This document shows, piece after piece, positions 1 to 8,013 of a stretch of DNA of 64,000 nucleotides. Where the stretch lies: the NCBI GenBank assembly GCA_018266375.1, contig JAFEAO010000005.1, positions 393,185-457,184 on the forward strand, written 5' to 3'. The stretch is from Bdellovibrionales bacterium. GTDB lineage: Bacteria > Bdellovibrionota > UBA1018 > CAIMNF01. The translations under genes and the position numbers were made by a program. How positions within the stretch are numbered: position 1 is the stretch's first letter; each line of letters opens with the position of its first letter. The notes under the pieces are model-generated. The model saw only the letters and a program-made list of their open reading frames with translations, ran no database searches and was not told where the DNA came from.

Positions 1-1
1 G

Positions 2-304
2 CTTCGCGAATTGCGCCTAGCTTCGATCAAAGACGCAAGCGTATTCACAATCCTCACGATTCCATCGGATCTTACCGAGATGACCGCAAACTTGAAAGCC
101 CCGTTGGTGATCAACACCAAAGAGAAGACTGCTAAGCAAGTCGTGCTTCAAGAAAACGATCAGCCGATCAAGTTTCCGATGTTCAAGGAACTCCGCGGTC
201 ATCTCCTCGCGACTCGCGATGCTCAAACCGCGGGTACTATTCAAAAAGGCGCACTCCAAGTCAGTGGTCTCCCGCTTAGTTCCGCAGTTCAGTTGATCGG
301 TTAA
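2..304 (+). CDS. fliW: Flagellar assembly factor FliW (C-terminal part)
   Basis: The reading frame is already open at base 2, so the start lies before the window. FliW binds flagellin in the cytoplasm and antagonises the translational regulator CsrA, linking filament assembly to flagellin synthesis. The visible part has the family's closing pattern: a strand ending ILTIP, then MTANLKAPLVINTKEKTAKQ and VVLQ. The last ~40 residues extend beyond the usual FliW core and end in GLPLSSAVQLIG. A TTG at 11 is a possible internal start but would remove conserved N-terminal sequence. A csrA gene often sits next to fliW, but none is visible here. Confident on the family; completeness cannot be judged. 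Confidence 0.85.
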   Translation, partial: LRELRLASIKDASVFTILTIPSDLTEMTANLKAPLVINTKEKTAKQVVLQENDQPIKFPMFKELRGHLLATRDAQTAGTIQKGALQVSGLPLSSAVQLIG

Positions 305-383
305 GATTTATTATTTGACTCGTGCTAAGTACAGCTTTCTCCCAAGGGGAATACGAGAGCGAGGTTTTACGTTGTTCTTTAGG

Positions 384-740
384 TTATTTGCAGTGATCGT
401 CTGAAACAACGAAGTAAGTGAGCTTTTTGTCGAGCGTCGACTTAACGCAATTACCGAAGCTATTGAATGCGTAATCGTCTTCGCCGTCGCAAAGATTGTC
501 GCTTGTCGTAAAATAGGTCGCTTTGTGGTCGAAGGTAACCTTCACGCAATTACCGAAAGCCGTAAAAGCATGATCGTCGTCGTGTTTACAAAGCGAATCG
601 TCCACCACGAAGTAACTTGGATTTCCGTCAATCAATTTCACGCACTGGCCCAGTTGGGTGAAGGCATAGTTACGGCGTTCTTGTTGGCCGAACGAGGTTG
701 AGGACACGAAAGCAAACAAAGCGATTAAAATCAATTTCAT
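384..740 (-). CDS. Small secreted protein with three cysteine-paired repeats
   Basis: I do not recognise a named family. The 118-residue product starts with a clear signal peptide (about residues 1-19, cut near SFG-QQ). The rest is three tandem repeats of ~32 residues at about 25-51, 58-84 and 90-117. Each has the pattern YAF/HAF-x2-(L/F)G-x-CVK, then YF(V/T), then a Cys. The six cysteines (33, 51, 65, 84, 98, 117) are spaced 18-19 apart within each repeat, which suggests one disulfide per repeat in the periplasm or outside. The ATG at 740 was chosen because AAAGGAG lies just upstream and the signal peptide begins there; a longer in-frame ORF to 818 would bury it. Its start overlaps the stop of the TPR gene (TAATG), so it is the last gene of this minus-strand operon. 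Confidence 0.75.
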   Translation of the reverse strand: MKLILIALFAFVSSTSFGQQERRNYAFTQLGQCVKLIDGNPSYFVVDDSLCKHDDDHAFTAFGNCVKVTFDHKATYFTTSDNLCDGEDDYAFNSFGNCVKSTLDKKLTYFVVSDDHCK

Positions 741-1435
741 TAGTGCTCCTTTTTTATGAGGTCGAGATAAGCGGTGGCTTCGCGATTTACCGGGTCGAGT
801 TCCAACACCGATTCCCATTCAATTTCGGCATCGAGCAAGTTGGATTGGGAGTAATGGAGTAGACCCAGTTGAATCCGGATCGTGAGATCGGTTGGACGCT
901 CGGCTTTGAGTTGTTGCAACTCTTGAATCGCGCGGGTAATAAAACCCTTTTTAGCGAATGCCTTGGCGCGCTTCACGCGAATATCGGTCGACTGCGGGTC
1001 AAGGAGAATTGCCTTGTTGTACTCTTCGATTGCCTCGTCAAAACGGCGATAGCGGAAATATAAATCACCGACCTCGAAGTGTTTGACCGAAAAACGTCGA
1101 TCGATTTGGACGTCGTCACCGATTTGCTTCAAGAAAACGCTTTGATTGGCTTGCTCGAAGATCTTCTTGGCTTCTTCGTAGCGGCCTATATCGTTCAATA
1201 TCACGCTCAAGCAGATCGCCGAATCGGTGTGCTTCGGATCGTAGTAAAGCGCCTTACGTAAATCTTCGATCGATTCGACTAGACGATTTTGGTAAGAGCG
1301 CAAGAGTCCACGCAAGTAAAAAAAATCCGCATTGTCCGGTTCCAGAGTCAAGCCGTCCGCGATGAGTTTTTCTGCATCGGGAAACTGCTTGTTCTGAATC
1401 CGTTTCTGGATTTCCTGAGTGGGAGTCAGCAACAT
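740..1435 (-). CDS. TPR-repeat protein
   Basis: A 231-residue protein made almost wholly of tetratricopeptide helices. Repeats are visible around LEPDNADFFYLRGLLRSYQN, then YYDPKHTDSAICLSVILNDI, LYFRYRRFDEAIEEYNKAI and LGLLHYSQSNLLDAEIEWES. There is no signal peptide or membrane segment, so a cytoplasmic scaffold is likely. The start ATG directly follows the TAA of the BamD-like gene, and the stop overlaps the next start, so the three genes are translationally linked. TPR proteins bind partner peptides, but the partner is unknown. Linkage to BatE-like and BamD-like genes suggests an envelope-related role (inference). Confidence 0.75.
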   Translation of the reverse strand: MLLTPTQEIQKRIQNKQFPDAEKLIADGLTLEPDNADFFYLRGLLRSYQNRLVESIEDLRKALYYDPKHTDSAICLSVILNDIGRYEEAKKIFEQANQSVFLKQIGDDVQIDRRFSVKHFEVGDLYFRYRRFDEAIEEYNKAILLDPQSTDIRVKRAKAFAKKGFITRAIQELQQLKAERPTDLTIRIQLGLLHYSQSNLLDAEIEWESVLELDPVNREATAYLDLIKKEH

Positions 1436-2071
1436 TTAGAGGCTCTTTAAGAGTTCTTTTGCTTTCACAGCAACTTCGGATTCGCCGTAGAGATCCAAAA
1501 TCTTTTGTAGGCGAGTGCGAGCTGCATCAGCTTTCTTACGACGGATGTAGAACTGGGCGATATCGAATTCTTTTTCGGCAAGCTTGTTATAGGCTTTCGC
1601 CTTGAAATCTTTTGCTTTCTTGGCGTACTCGCCAGTAGGATATTTTTTGAGATAACTCGTAAACGAGTTGATCGCGCTCTCGGCGGAACGAAGGTCGCGA
1701 GCGATCGTCGATGGGATGTCCATGAAGTAAGATTCGCCCGCGCGGAAAATCCCGTAGCCGGCTTTTTCATGCTTCGGATAGAGCTCGACGAAAGTCTCAT
1801 AGGCGCTTGCCGCTTCGGGATAAGACTCTTGCAAGAAGTACACGTCGCCAATCCGCATTTGGGCGAGGGCACCGTAGCTCGAGTAAGAGAACTTGCTCTT
1901 CACTATGCGAAGTTTGTCGAGGGCGAGGAGATAACGGTCATTTGAAATGTCTGTTTCTGCGTCCTTGTACAAATCTCCCGGATCCGACTCGTTGATTGAT
2001 TTTGACGCGCAACCATGGAAGGCCAGGGCTAGTAAGCAAAGAACGGTGAGTTTCGAGAATGCCTTCATCAT
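1436..2071 (-). CDS. BamD-like outer-membrane lipoprotein
   Basis: A 211-residue lipoprotein precursor: basic start, hydrophobic stretch, then a cysteine at about residue 21 (AFHGC) as lipidation site. The mature part has the BamD/YfiO arrangement of TPR-like pairs: LYKDAETDISNDRYLLALDK, GALAQMRIGDVYFLQESYPE, AASAYETFVELYPKHEKAGY and a C-terminal pair ending in AARTRLQKILDLYGESEVAV. BamD is the essential lipoprotein of the BAM complex, which inserts beta-barrel proteins in the outer membrane. BamD and the CpoB/YbgF group share this fold, so the gene symbol is withheld. AAGGA lies before the ATG; the previous gene ends nine bases upstream. Confidence 0.7.
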   Translation of the reverse strand: MMKAFSKLTVLCLLALAFHGCASKSINESDPGDLYKDAETDISNDRYLLALDKLRIVKSKFSYSSYGALAQMRIGDVYFLQESYPEAASAYETFVELYPKHEKAGYGIFRAGESYFMDIPSTIARDLRSAESAINSFTSYLKKYPTGEYAKKAKDFKAKAYNKLAEKEFDIAQFYIRRKKADAARTRLQKILDLYGESEVAVKAKELLKSL

Positions 2072-2080
2072 ATCAATCCT

Positions 2081-2776
2081 TTATAGAGGCAGTAGATTCG
2101 AGAGCGGAATCCACGCCGTTAGTTCCGATTTATATCGTATCTTCTGCCAAAGTTCATTTTCATTCACGGTCACGGCCGAACCCATCATGCGGATTTTCAC
2201 TCCGGCTTCGATCGAGGTGATTTCGGGGTAATTGAGCCCTGGTCCGCTACGGAGGGATTGCTTGATCAGGACCGCTGCAGGAGGATTATAACTCCCTGCT
2301 TTATAAACTCCGTAGAATGCAATCACAAGAATGAGCGCAAGTACGCCAAACCAGCCGGAGGGCTTCAAGAAGGTCTTCGTGATGTGGCGAGTTTTCAAAT
2401 AGGCACGAATCCAAAGTAGCGATACAACAACGAGTACGAGGCCCATAACACCTAGAATCTCATCGCCTTGAATGCGATCGGCGAACTGTTCCATTTGATT
2501 AGACGCGCTATCGATGCCTACTTCGCTGTGGACTTCCATGAGGTGTTTGGAGAGTTGTTTCTTCGAAATTTTTAAATTTCGAATGATTTCAGGGTCGTGC
2601 GGATTGAGGCGATTCGCTTTTTCTAGATAAGCGTGCGCCAAGCCGGACTGATTCAGCCTTCCGTACAGAATACCGAGATTATAAAAGTACGACGCGTCGT
2701 AGGTCGGAGACTGCTGAAGCGTCTGGATTGCTTCGCGGTATTGGCCAGCCGCCGCAAGTTGTGAAAAATCAGCCAT
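2081..2776 (-). CDS. BatE-like TPR/SH3 membrane protein
   Basis: A 231-residue protein in three parts. The N-terminal third has TPR helices (ASYFYNLGILYGRLNQSGLA and the following pair). Two transmembrane segments follow, one rich in LGVMGLVLVVVSLLW and one near FGVLALILVIAFYG. A C-terminal bacterial SH3-type domain ends the protein (SLRSGPGLNYPEI ... LWQKIRYKSELTAWI). This TPR-TM-TM-SH3 order is that of BatE proteins of Bat aerotolerance clusters. The other bat genes lie 10 kb away on the same strand, so this gene is detached from them but heads an operon with BamD-like and TPR genes. Function by analogy: a membrane partner of the BatA/BatB VWA proteins. Confidence 0.65.
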   Translation of the reverse strand: MADFSQLAAAGQYREAIQTLQQSPTYDASYFYNLGILYGRLNQSGLAHAYLEKANRLNPHDPEIIRNLKISKKQLSKHLMEVHSEVGIDSASNQMEQFADRIQGDEILGVMGLVLVVVSLLWIRAYLKTRHITKTFLKPSGWFGVLALILVIAFYGVYKAGSYNPPAAVLIKQSLRSGPGLNYPEITSIEAGVKIRMMGSAVTVNENELWQKIRYKSELTAWIPLSNLLPL

Positions 2777-2846
2777 TCAATGCATAATGTAACGAGAGCC
2801 GCTCAGTCATTGCAAGAAAAATAAGTATTTGATATTTAAAAACAAG

Positions 2847-4259
2847 ATGCAAATTTTCGAAAAATTCAAAGAGCATGCTGCACGGGCGCTCAATATTTCA
2901 TCCAATTCGGAAAGTGGGAACGAGGAACTTGTTCGCTACTACCAGACGATTTTGCATGATTTGGGTTTCAAAACTCAACTTCAAGAAGTTAAACACGCGA
3001 TCGACTCGCTTTCGAAACGCCAGTACAACTTGATCGCCTTCACGTCGGATACGTTGGTGGACCGAACGACTCGCAAGGGCGTGCTCTTTATCAATCCACT
3101 CGATACGAGCTCGGGAACGATCCCGATGAAAGTGGGCGTCGATGAAGGCGGTTTGCACGGGCCGGGTTCGGTTCAAGGCAAAATCGATTTCTTGTGTCGG
3201 GTGTATGCAGCGCTCGATCTTCTCGATCATCGTCACAAAAATCCTCTGTACATCGTGGGTACCGCAGCCTCTCACTTCGGGATGCTTGGCTCACGATTTT
3301 TAATCGAGTCACTTTTGGTGAACCCGAAAGAGGTTTATACTTTTTCACCGACCGAACTCAAAAAGTGCAAAAAAAGTCCGGGGCATTTGTCATTCGGGAT
3401 CGATATCGACTCTCCCGCACGCAATCGTGATTCGCGCGGTTACAACCGCTGCGTCCAGATCGCCGCGCGCGGCGTGAGCCTCGACTTCTCGACTCCGAAA
3501 GACGCGGTTAATGCCTTCGATATGCTGATAGACTTGCTCTTGAGTGGAGCACAGTCGGGATTTGATTTCCAGTGGAATCACATTGAAGCACGTGGTGCTG
3601 AATGCGCTAATCCGGATTTCGCGACTGTAAAGATATTTTTAACCGCGTTCCAGTTCGAGGACTTCAAGCAGTTCTTGAAGGAAAAGCTTCAGCCCGAAAC
3701 TTACGCGCAAAACTTTGTAATTGATTTTGTCGGCGTTTCCGAAGGCGGAACGAGCTTCTTCCCGACCGAACTGATCGAAGTGATCTTGGAGCTCGACCAC
3801 GAATGGAAAAGGCTTATTGAAGGGCTAAATCAATTCCCGAACGACGACTTTGCGTATGAATACAGCTCCGGCGCAATGACCCGCGTGTTTCCGAAGAACT
3901 CTGGCAAGTTCCACGTTAGTTTCGAGCTTCGGTTTTTGCCTCAGCATCAGCAGGCCGAAATTCAAAATCATTGGAAGCAAATCGTGAAAGGTGTCTTTGA
4001 AAAGCACTCGTTGTTTCACTACCTCATGGTCATGAACTGCCAGGTGCAAGGCGTGGATGAAATCGACCCGATGAAAACTAAAAACGTGAACTATTCGAGC
4101 GATGCCGGATTTTTTCATAAAGGCAAGTTTCCGGTTACGCTCATTGGCGCCGGCTCAACCCGGCAATGTCCGAAGGGGCCAGAAGAACACGTTCGGTGGG
4201 CGGAGCTTGAAAAGGCGATTCAAATCTACCGAGAGCTCATGTTGAAAGTGAGTGGGTGA
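2847..4259 (+). CDS. M20 peptidase-like protein with lost metal ligands
   Basis: The fold and length (470 residues) match the M20 family of di-zinc amidohydrolases and peptidases (succinyl-diaminopimelate desuccinylase, carboxypeptidase G2): an N-terminal catalytic domain, an inserted dimerisation domain around the middle, and a C-terminal G-A-G ... E-x2-V ending. The metal-binding motifs are not intact. Where the family has His-x-Asp, this protein reads INPLDTSSG (about 82-90). Where it has G-x-G-x2-D-x-K-G, it reads GPGSVQGKID (105-114). The C-terminal His position reads QCPKGPEEH. The protein may bind a ligand rather than hydrolyse one (inference). The ATG at 2847 was preferred over a TTG at 2829; neither has a clear ribosome site. 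Its stop lies just before the next start, so the two genes are coupled. Confidence 0.65.
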   Translation: MQIFEKFKEHAARALNISSNSESGNEELVRYYQTILHDLGFKTQLQEVKHAIDSLSKRQYNLIAFTSDTLVDRTTRKGVLFINPLDTSSGTIPMKVGVDEGGLHGPGSVQGKIDFLCRVYAALDLLDHRHKNPLYIVGTAASHFGMLGSRFLIESLLVNPKEVYTFSPTELKKCKKSPGHLSFGIDIDSPARNRDSRGYNRCVQIAARGVSLDFSTPKDAVNAFDMLIDLLLSGAQSGFDFQWNHIEARGAECANPDFATVKIFLTAFQFEDFKQFLKEKLQPETYAQNFVIDFVGVSEGGTSFFPTELIEVILELDHEWKRLIEGLNQFPNDDFAYEYSSGAMTRVFPKNSGKFHVSFELRFLPQHQQAEIQNHWKQIVKGVFEKHSLFHYLMVMNCQVQGVDEIDPMKTKNVNYSSDAGFFHKGKFPVTLIGAGSTRQCPKGPEEHVRWAELEKAIQIYRELMLKVSG

Positions 4260-4260
4260 T

Positions 4261-5655
4261 ATGAACATCTCAAGCCTCCACCAAGGCAAAACGTTAAGCG
4301 TAAAAGAGGTGAGCGGCGAATGGACGGTGAGATCACCCTCAAACATCGAAAACGAACTCGGTAAAGTTAGATTTTCTTACCCACATATCGCTACGATGAC
4401 TCAGGACTTAGCGGAAGCGGGCATCGCCTGGGCCACTAAACCCTTCGATGATCGTCGCAAAATCGTCGGCCAGGCTATTTTGAATTTATCGAATGCCCGG
4501 CAGCAGTGGTTTGATGTCGCGCGCGTCGAGCTCGGTCGCACCGACGTCGATCTTGAGGCCGAGTGGGATCAGTTCGAGCGTTGGGTGGGGCACTTCAAAA
4601 GTACGCTGAAACTCGATCAGGCGGAGATGCGACGTTCCCGCGGGGTGACGGCGATCATCGGCTCCTATGTTTGGCCGCTCGTTTATTCGATTCAGTCCGC
4701 CTGCCTTGCGCTAGTTGCAGGTAATTCGGTGGCGCTGAAGCCTTCGGAGAAAGCGACGTTTTCGACATTGAAGCTGGTGGAGATGCTGACTCAAACCGAG
4801 GAACTGAAGGCGGTTCTTTCTGTCATCGTCGGTGATCGGGAACTCGGTCGCCGTTTGGTTTGTCATGAGAACGTGCAAACGGTGATTTTTTACGGTTCGT
4901 TTGAAGTCGGGATGCGAGTGAAGCAAGATACCCTTTCTCAACCCGCCAAGGAAGTACTGCTCTTTTTGGGAGCCAAAAATCCAAGCATCGTGATGAACGA
5001 TGCGCCTGACAATTGCATCGAAACCTTGATCCGTGACGCGTTTTTGAGTACTGGCCAACACTGCCGGAGTGTTTCGCAAGTTTGGATTCAGGATGGGATT
5101 TATGAAAAGTTTGTTCACGAGTTCCACGAAGCTTCCAAAAAATTCAAGATCGGAGATCCGACAACGGGCGCTTATGCAGGGCCCCTGATTGATCCATCGA
5201 TGCTCGACCGGTATCTGAAGTTTGTCGGGATATCCGAACGCGAAGGAGCGCAGATCCTCATGCGCGGAAAGCCACTCGACTCCAAGCAAAAAGGTAACTA
5301 CGTCACTCCGACACTGACGGCGTATGAAAATCTAACTCCAGATCAGATTCGTAAGAGCGTATCACTCCAGACGGAGATCCTGTCTCCCCACGTCAGTATG
5401 CTAAGATTCAAAACGGAAAGCGACCTGAGTACTTGGTTAAAAGAGGTCACTCATGGATTAGTGGCATCGGTTTGGTCTAAAGATACGTTTAAGGCGCGGA
5501 AGCTTGCGGCCGAGATGCCATTTGGGCAAGTCGTGATCAATCAAAGCCTTCTCTCTTGGGATCCCGCGGTTTCGTTCCAGGTGATCAAGAAGTCGGGAAA
5601 CCATGCCTATCAAGGGTCGAAGCTTTTAGAACAACTCACGCTGTTAAAAGGCTGA
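4261..5655 (+). CDS. Aldehyde dehydrogenase family protein lacking the catalytic Glu
   Basis: A 464-residue NAD(P)-dependent aldehyde dehydrogenase fold, closest in pattern to the succinylglutamate-semialdehyde dehydrogenase (AstD) group. It keeps the coenzyme segments (GVTAIIGSYVWPLVYSIQSA, ALKPSEKA, GSFEVG at 212-217) and the nucleophile Cys268 in STGQHCRS. The conserved Glu of the ELGGK motif, 33-34 residues before the Cys, is replaced by Phe235 (LLFLGAKNP). This Glu activates water and the thiol, so dehydrogenase activity should be reduced or altered. The C-terminal SFQVIKKSGNHAYQGS segment resembles the AstD ending. The start is the ATG immediately after the upstream stop (a GTG at 4252 is also in frame). 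Pairing with an M20-like protein suggests a shared substrate. Confidence 0.75.
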   Translation: MNISSLHQGKTLSVKEVSGEWTVRSPSNIENELGKVRFSYPHIATMTQDLAEAGIAWATKPFDDRRKIVGQAILNLSNARQQWFDVARVELGRTDVDLEAEWDQFERWVGHFKSTLKLDQAEMRRSRGVTAIIGSYVWPLVYSIQSACLALVAGNSVALKPSEKATFSTLKLVEMLTQTEELKAVLSVIVGDRELGRRLVCHENVQTVIFYGSFEVGMRVKQDTLSQPAKEVLLFLGAKNPSIVMNDAPDNCIETLIRDAFLSTGQHCRSVSQVWIQDGIYEKFVHEFHEASKKFKIGDPTTGAYAGPLIDPSMLDRYLKFVGISEREGAQILMRGKPLDSKQKGNYVTPTLTAYENLTPDQIRKSVSLQTEILSPHVSMLRFKTESDLSTWLKEVTHGLVASVWSKDTFKARKLAAEMPFGQVVINQSLLSWDPAVSFQVIKKSGNHAYQGSKLLEQLTLLKG

Positions 5656-5660
5656 GATAA

Positions 5661-5690
5661 ATAAAAAAACCCGGGTCTTGCGACCCAGGC
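5661..5690 (-). terminator. Rho-independent terminator of the cold-shock gene
   Basis: Read on the minus strand, GCCTGGGTC-GCAA-GACCCGGG forms a GC-rich hairpin followed by seven Ts. It lies 34 bases past the csp stop. On the plus strand it may also stop transcription from the aldehyde-dehydrogenase gene, but the T-tract on that side is weak. Confidence 0.75.
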
Positions 5691-5723
5691 TTCTTGAAAT
5701 TTATCGTTACTTAACGGAAACGA

Positions 5724-5942
5724 TTAGGCTTCGGCTTTCATGACGTTGAAAGCTTGTGGGCCTTTAGGACCGGTGACGAGTTCGAAGTCGACCATTTGTC
5801 CTTCAGAAAGAGTTTTGAAGCCATCGCCCTGAATCGCGCTGTAATGAACGAAAATATCGTCCGATGTTCCCTCAGTTTGAATGAATCCGTACCCTTTAGC
5901 ATCATTGAACCATTTAACGGTTCCTTTAGACGTTGCTGACAT
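5724..5942 (-). CDS. Cold-shock domain protein (CspA family)
   Basis: A 72-residue single cold-shock domain: a five-stranded OB-fold that binds single-stranded RNA and DNA and keeps mRNA unfolded. RNP1 is KGYGFIQ (16-22) and RNP2 is DIFVHYS (29-35); the opening [13 protein letters not shown] is the family signature. The ATG at 5942 was chosen because AAAGGGG lies at the right distance and the product then has the usual length; a longer in-frame ORF to 5975 has no matching family sequence. The gene stands alone between its own promoter (5982-6011) and terminator (5661-5690). The ~35-base leader is short for cold-induced csp genes, so constitutive expression is possible. Confidence 0.95.
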   Translation of the reverse strand: MSATSKGTVKWFNDAKGYGFIQTEGTSDDIFVHYSAIQGDGFKTLSEGQMVDFELVTGPKGPQAFNVMKAEA

Positions 5943-5981
5943 TTCCAATACCCCTTTCACTGCTGTATCCAACAATAGTTG

Positions 5982-6011
5982 TTTATATTAATAGGGATAA
6001 CGGTTACTCAA
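5982..6011 (-). promoter_or_regulatory. Sigma-70-type promoter of the cold-shock gene
   Basis: On the minus strand TTGAGT is followed after 18 bases by TATAAA, about 39 bases before the csp start codon. This is the only good promoter match in the gap between csp and the next gene. Confidence 0.55.
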
Positions 6012-6024
6012 GTCATCGTCAAAC

Positions 6025-6060
6025 AAAAAAAGCAGAGTAGTTTGCTACTCTGCTTTTTTT
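6025..6060 (-). terminator. Bidirectional Rho-independent terminator
   Basis: AGCAGAGTAG (6031-6040), loop TTTG, CTACTCTGCT (6045-6054) is a perfect 10-bp stem flanked by A-tracts on one side and T-tracts on the other. It follows the stop of the large exported protein at 6082 on the minus strand and lies just upstream of the csp promoter, insulating the two genes. Confidence 0.85.
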
Positions 6061-6081
6061 GTTCTTAGGCTAAAGATCAAA

Positions 6082-7851
6082 TCAACTCATGTTCTGGAAT
6101 TGATACTGACCGAACTGCATCGAAGGATTTCCGAGGCTGTTGAGCGGGATTGCGACTGGCAAAGTAGTCGTTGCGCGCGGATCGTTCGGCTGCATACGGT
6201 TCCACTGGCTCGAGTTTTGATACATCAAATTCGGGTTAAAAGCCGTGTTTTGATTGTTCAGGCCACTCGATGTGTTCCACTGAGAAGCATTCGGGAAGAC
6301 GTTTTGGTTCAGCGAGAACGCATTCGAATTTGAGCTCCCAATGTTCGTGCCTACATTCTGATAGCTCATTCCGAATGGGCCAGTCACGAATGAATTCTGT
6401 GCGCTCATGAGTTGGCTTCGAGCGTCAAAAACTCTGAAGCTTGCGTAGTAGTCAAACTGCGTCGTAGCGGTAACGCAGCGGGCATATGCACGGTAATCAT
6501 TTACGTTTGAACATTGCACGCTCATTTGTGACCGCACGCAATTTGCGTAGTCGTCGTTATGAAGTTGTGAGCATTGAGGTGCAAATTGGTTACCGATGCG
6601 GCGATAGTTTTGTTGGGCGACGAAAACCGCTTTGGTGATCTCTTCGTCGGTCTCATTCATCTTTGAAAGTTGTTCGATACGGTGAATGTTGCCTTTTTCG
6701 AGGATCTCGTCCGCGATTTGTTTGTCTTGATCGGCTACATCGCTATCGATGTACTTAAATTTGGAGATCTGAGATAAAAGATCGGCTTGTTTTTGCACGT
6801 AATCGCTAGCGCAGCTCGCGTCGTCAGCTTTCCTGCCGTCGTCTTTGCGTTTGAACTGGAATGATCCCCAGTAATCAGAGGATGACTTGGTTTCGCCGAC
6901 CGACTTGGAGAAAAGCGCGAGTTGAGCGTCGAATGAAGATTTAGAGCAAGTGGCGTTACCGAGTTCTTCGATCTTTTTTGAACCGACTTTCTTGGCAACA
7001 TCATGAACGTCTTGCTGGAATTTCTTTTTATAATCAAGATCGAGAGCTTGGTAGTCTTCGATCTTGTCCGGAAGACCGATTAGCTTCGCGAGAGCGGCAT
7101 CCAAAGTGTTGGCTGTTTTAGCGTCGAGAACGCTTTTTACAGCTGAATCGAGCTCGTCTTCCGCGCCTTTTTGCGTAAGAGCGGGAAGGGTTGAGTCTTT
7201 ATTCGTCGCTGTTTTGTCTTCTGCGGTTTTATTACAGTCTTTACAGTTAACACGTTTGATTTTGGTCGAAAGAGTAAGGTATTTCGAACTAATCGATTTG
7301 TCGCTTAAAAATTCGTCGGTTTTGTCGTCGATTTTGCCGGTACTGAGGAAAGCAAGCTCGTCGTTTTCGAGTGTCTTCTTGGATACCGGAGCGATTTTTG
7401 CTTTGGCTTTTTCGATGTCTTTTATGGCACCGGCCTCAGCCAAGCAGTTTTCGAACTTCGGAATCTCTTTGGTTCCGGAGAATGCGACGACTGGCGTGTA
7501 TTTTGTAGAAATTGCTTTTAGATCAGCCTGAGTTTTTACTTCAGACAAAGCGTCTTTTAGATTCTTGCTGCCGAGGTTTGGCTTGGTTGCGACCATGTCC
7601 GTAAATTCGAGGCGGTCGAGACAAACTTTAGGAAGTTCGACATCCGATTCTAATTGAAAAGCCTTGTCTTGGATGGTGACGAGAAGATGCATGTTGGCGA
7701 GTGCATCGTCTTTAATTTCCTGGCGGCTATCCTCCCAAGGACCTTCTTTGAGTAGATCGAGCCTTGATTTGGTTTGTGCGAAAGCGGTTGATGCAAAAAT
7801 GACCGCAAGCGCTGAAAATAAACTAACGGATTTAAATGAAAAACGTTTCAT
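6082..7851 (-). CDS. Large exported protein with Asn/Gln-rich tail, function unknown
   Basis: I do not recognise this 589-residue protein. It opens with a good signal peptide (MKRFSFKSVSLFSALAVIF, cut after AFA). The middle is lysine/aspartate-rich and mostly helical in character. It carries scattered cysteines, including a CKDC pair and a cluster of four near QCSQLHNDDYANC and QCSNVNDYRAYARC. The last ~110 residues change character and are rich in Asn, Gln, Ser, Phe and Met, with a repeated SQWN element (NASQWNTSSG, NSSQWNRMQP). The ATG at 7851 was chosen because AGAGAG precedes it and the signal peptide begins there; the ORF extends to 7902. A strong terminator follows. Likely periplasmic or surface-exposed. 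Confidence 0.6.
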   Translation of the reverse strand: MKRFSFKSVSLFSALAVIFASTAFAQTKSRLDLLKEGPWEDSRQEIKDDALANMHLLVTIQDKAFQLESDVELPKVCLDRLEFTDMVATKPNLGSKNLKDALSEVKTQADLKAISTKYTPVVAFSGTKEIPKFENCLAEAGAIKDIEKAKAKIAPVSKKTLENDELAFLSTGKIDDKTDEFLSDKSISSKYLTLSTKIKRVNCKDCNKTAEDKTATNKDSTLPALTQKGAEDELDSAVKSVLDAKTANTLDAALAKLIGLPDKIEDYQALDLDYKKKFQQDVHDVAKKVGSKKIEELGNATCSKSSFDAQLALFSKSVGETKSSSDYWGSFQFKRKDDGRKADDASCASDYVQKQADLLSQISKFKYIDSDVADQDKQIADEILEKGNIHRIEQLSKMNETDEEITKAVFVAQQNYRRIGNQFAPQCSQLHNDDYANCVRSQMSVQCSNVNDYRAYARCVTATTQFDYYASFRVFDARSQLMSAQNSFVTGPFGMSYQNVGTNIGSSNSNAFSLNQNVFPNASQWNTSSGLNNQNTAFNPNLMYQNSSQWNRMQPNDPRATTTLPVAIPLNSLGNPSMQFGQYQFQNMS

Positions 7852-7951
7852 AGGTTCTCTCTTTCCTTGACCCAGAGAGTTGCAACGACCGAGCCAGCTC
7901 AAAGACTGCTATATTTAAGCTTATTCGATGGGATTGATTATGAACGCTGAC

Positions 7952-8008
7952 GGTGTCGAAACCTTAGACACCAAATTGACAGGTTTTTAGACACCCCGTA
8001 GAGTCTAA
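7952..8008. promoter_or_regulatory. Cluster of TTAGACACC half-sites (putative operator)
   Basis: TTAGACACC occurs twice in direct orientation (7964-7972 and 7987-7995, 23 bases apart, about two helical turns). Inverted partial copies flank them: GGTGTC at 7952-7957 and GTCTAA at 8003-8008. The outer GGTGTC pairs with the first GACACC as a dyad. The cluster overlaps a promoter-like TTGACA/TAGAGT pair and directly precedes a small ribbon-helix-helix gene, the usual place for autoregulation. Binding by that protein is inferred. Confidence 0.45.
7976..8004 (+). promoter_or_regulatory. Putative promoter of the small ribbon-helix-helix gene
   Basis: A perfect -35 box TTGACA (7976-7981) is followed after 17 bases by TAGAGT (7999-8004). 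The start codon is only nine bases further on, so the transcript would be nearly leaderless. An AAGGA lies in between and would then mostly be untranscribed, which weakens the call. Confidence 0.4.
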
Positions 8009-8013
8009 GGACT

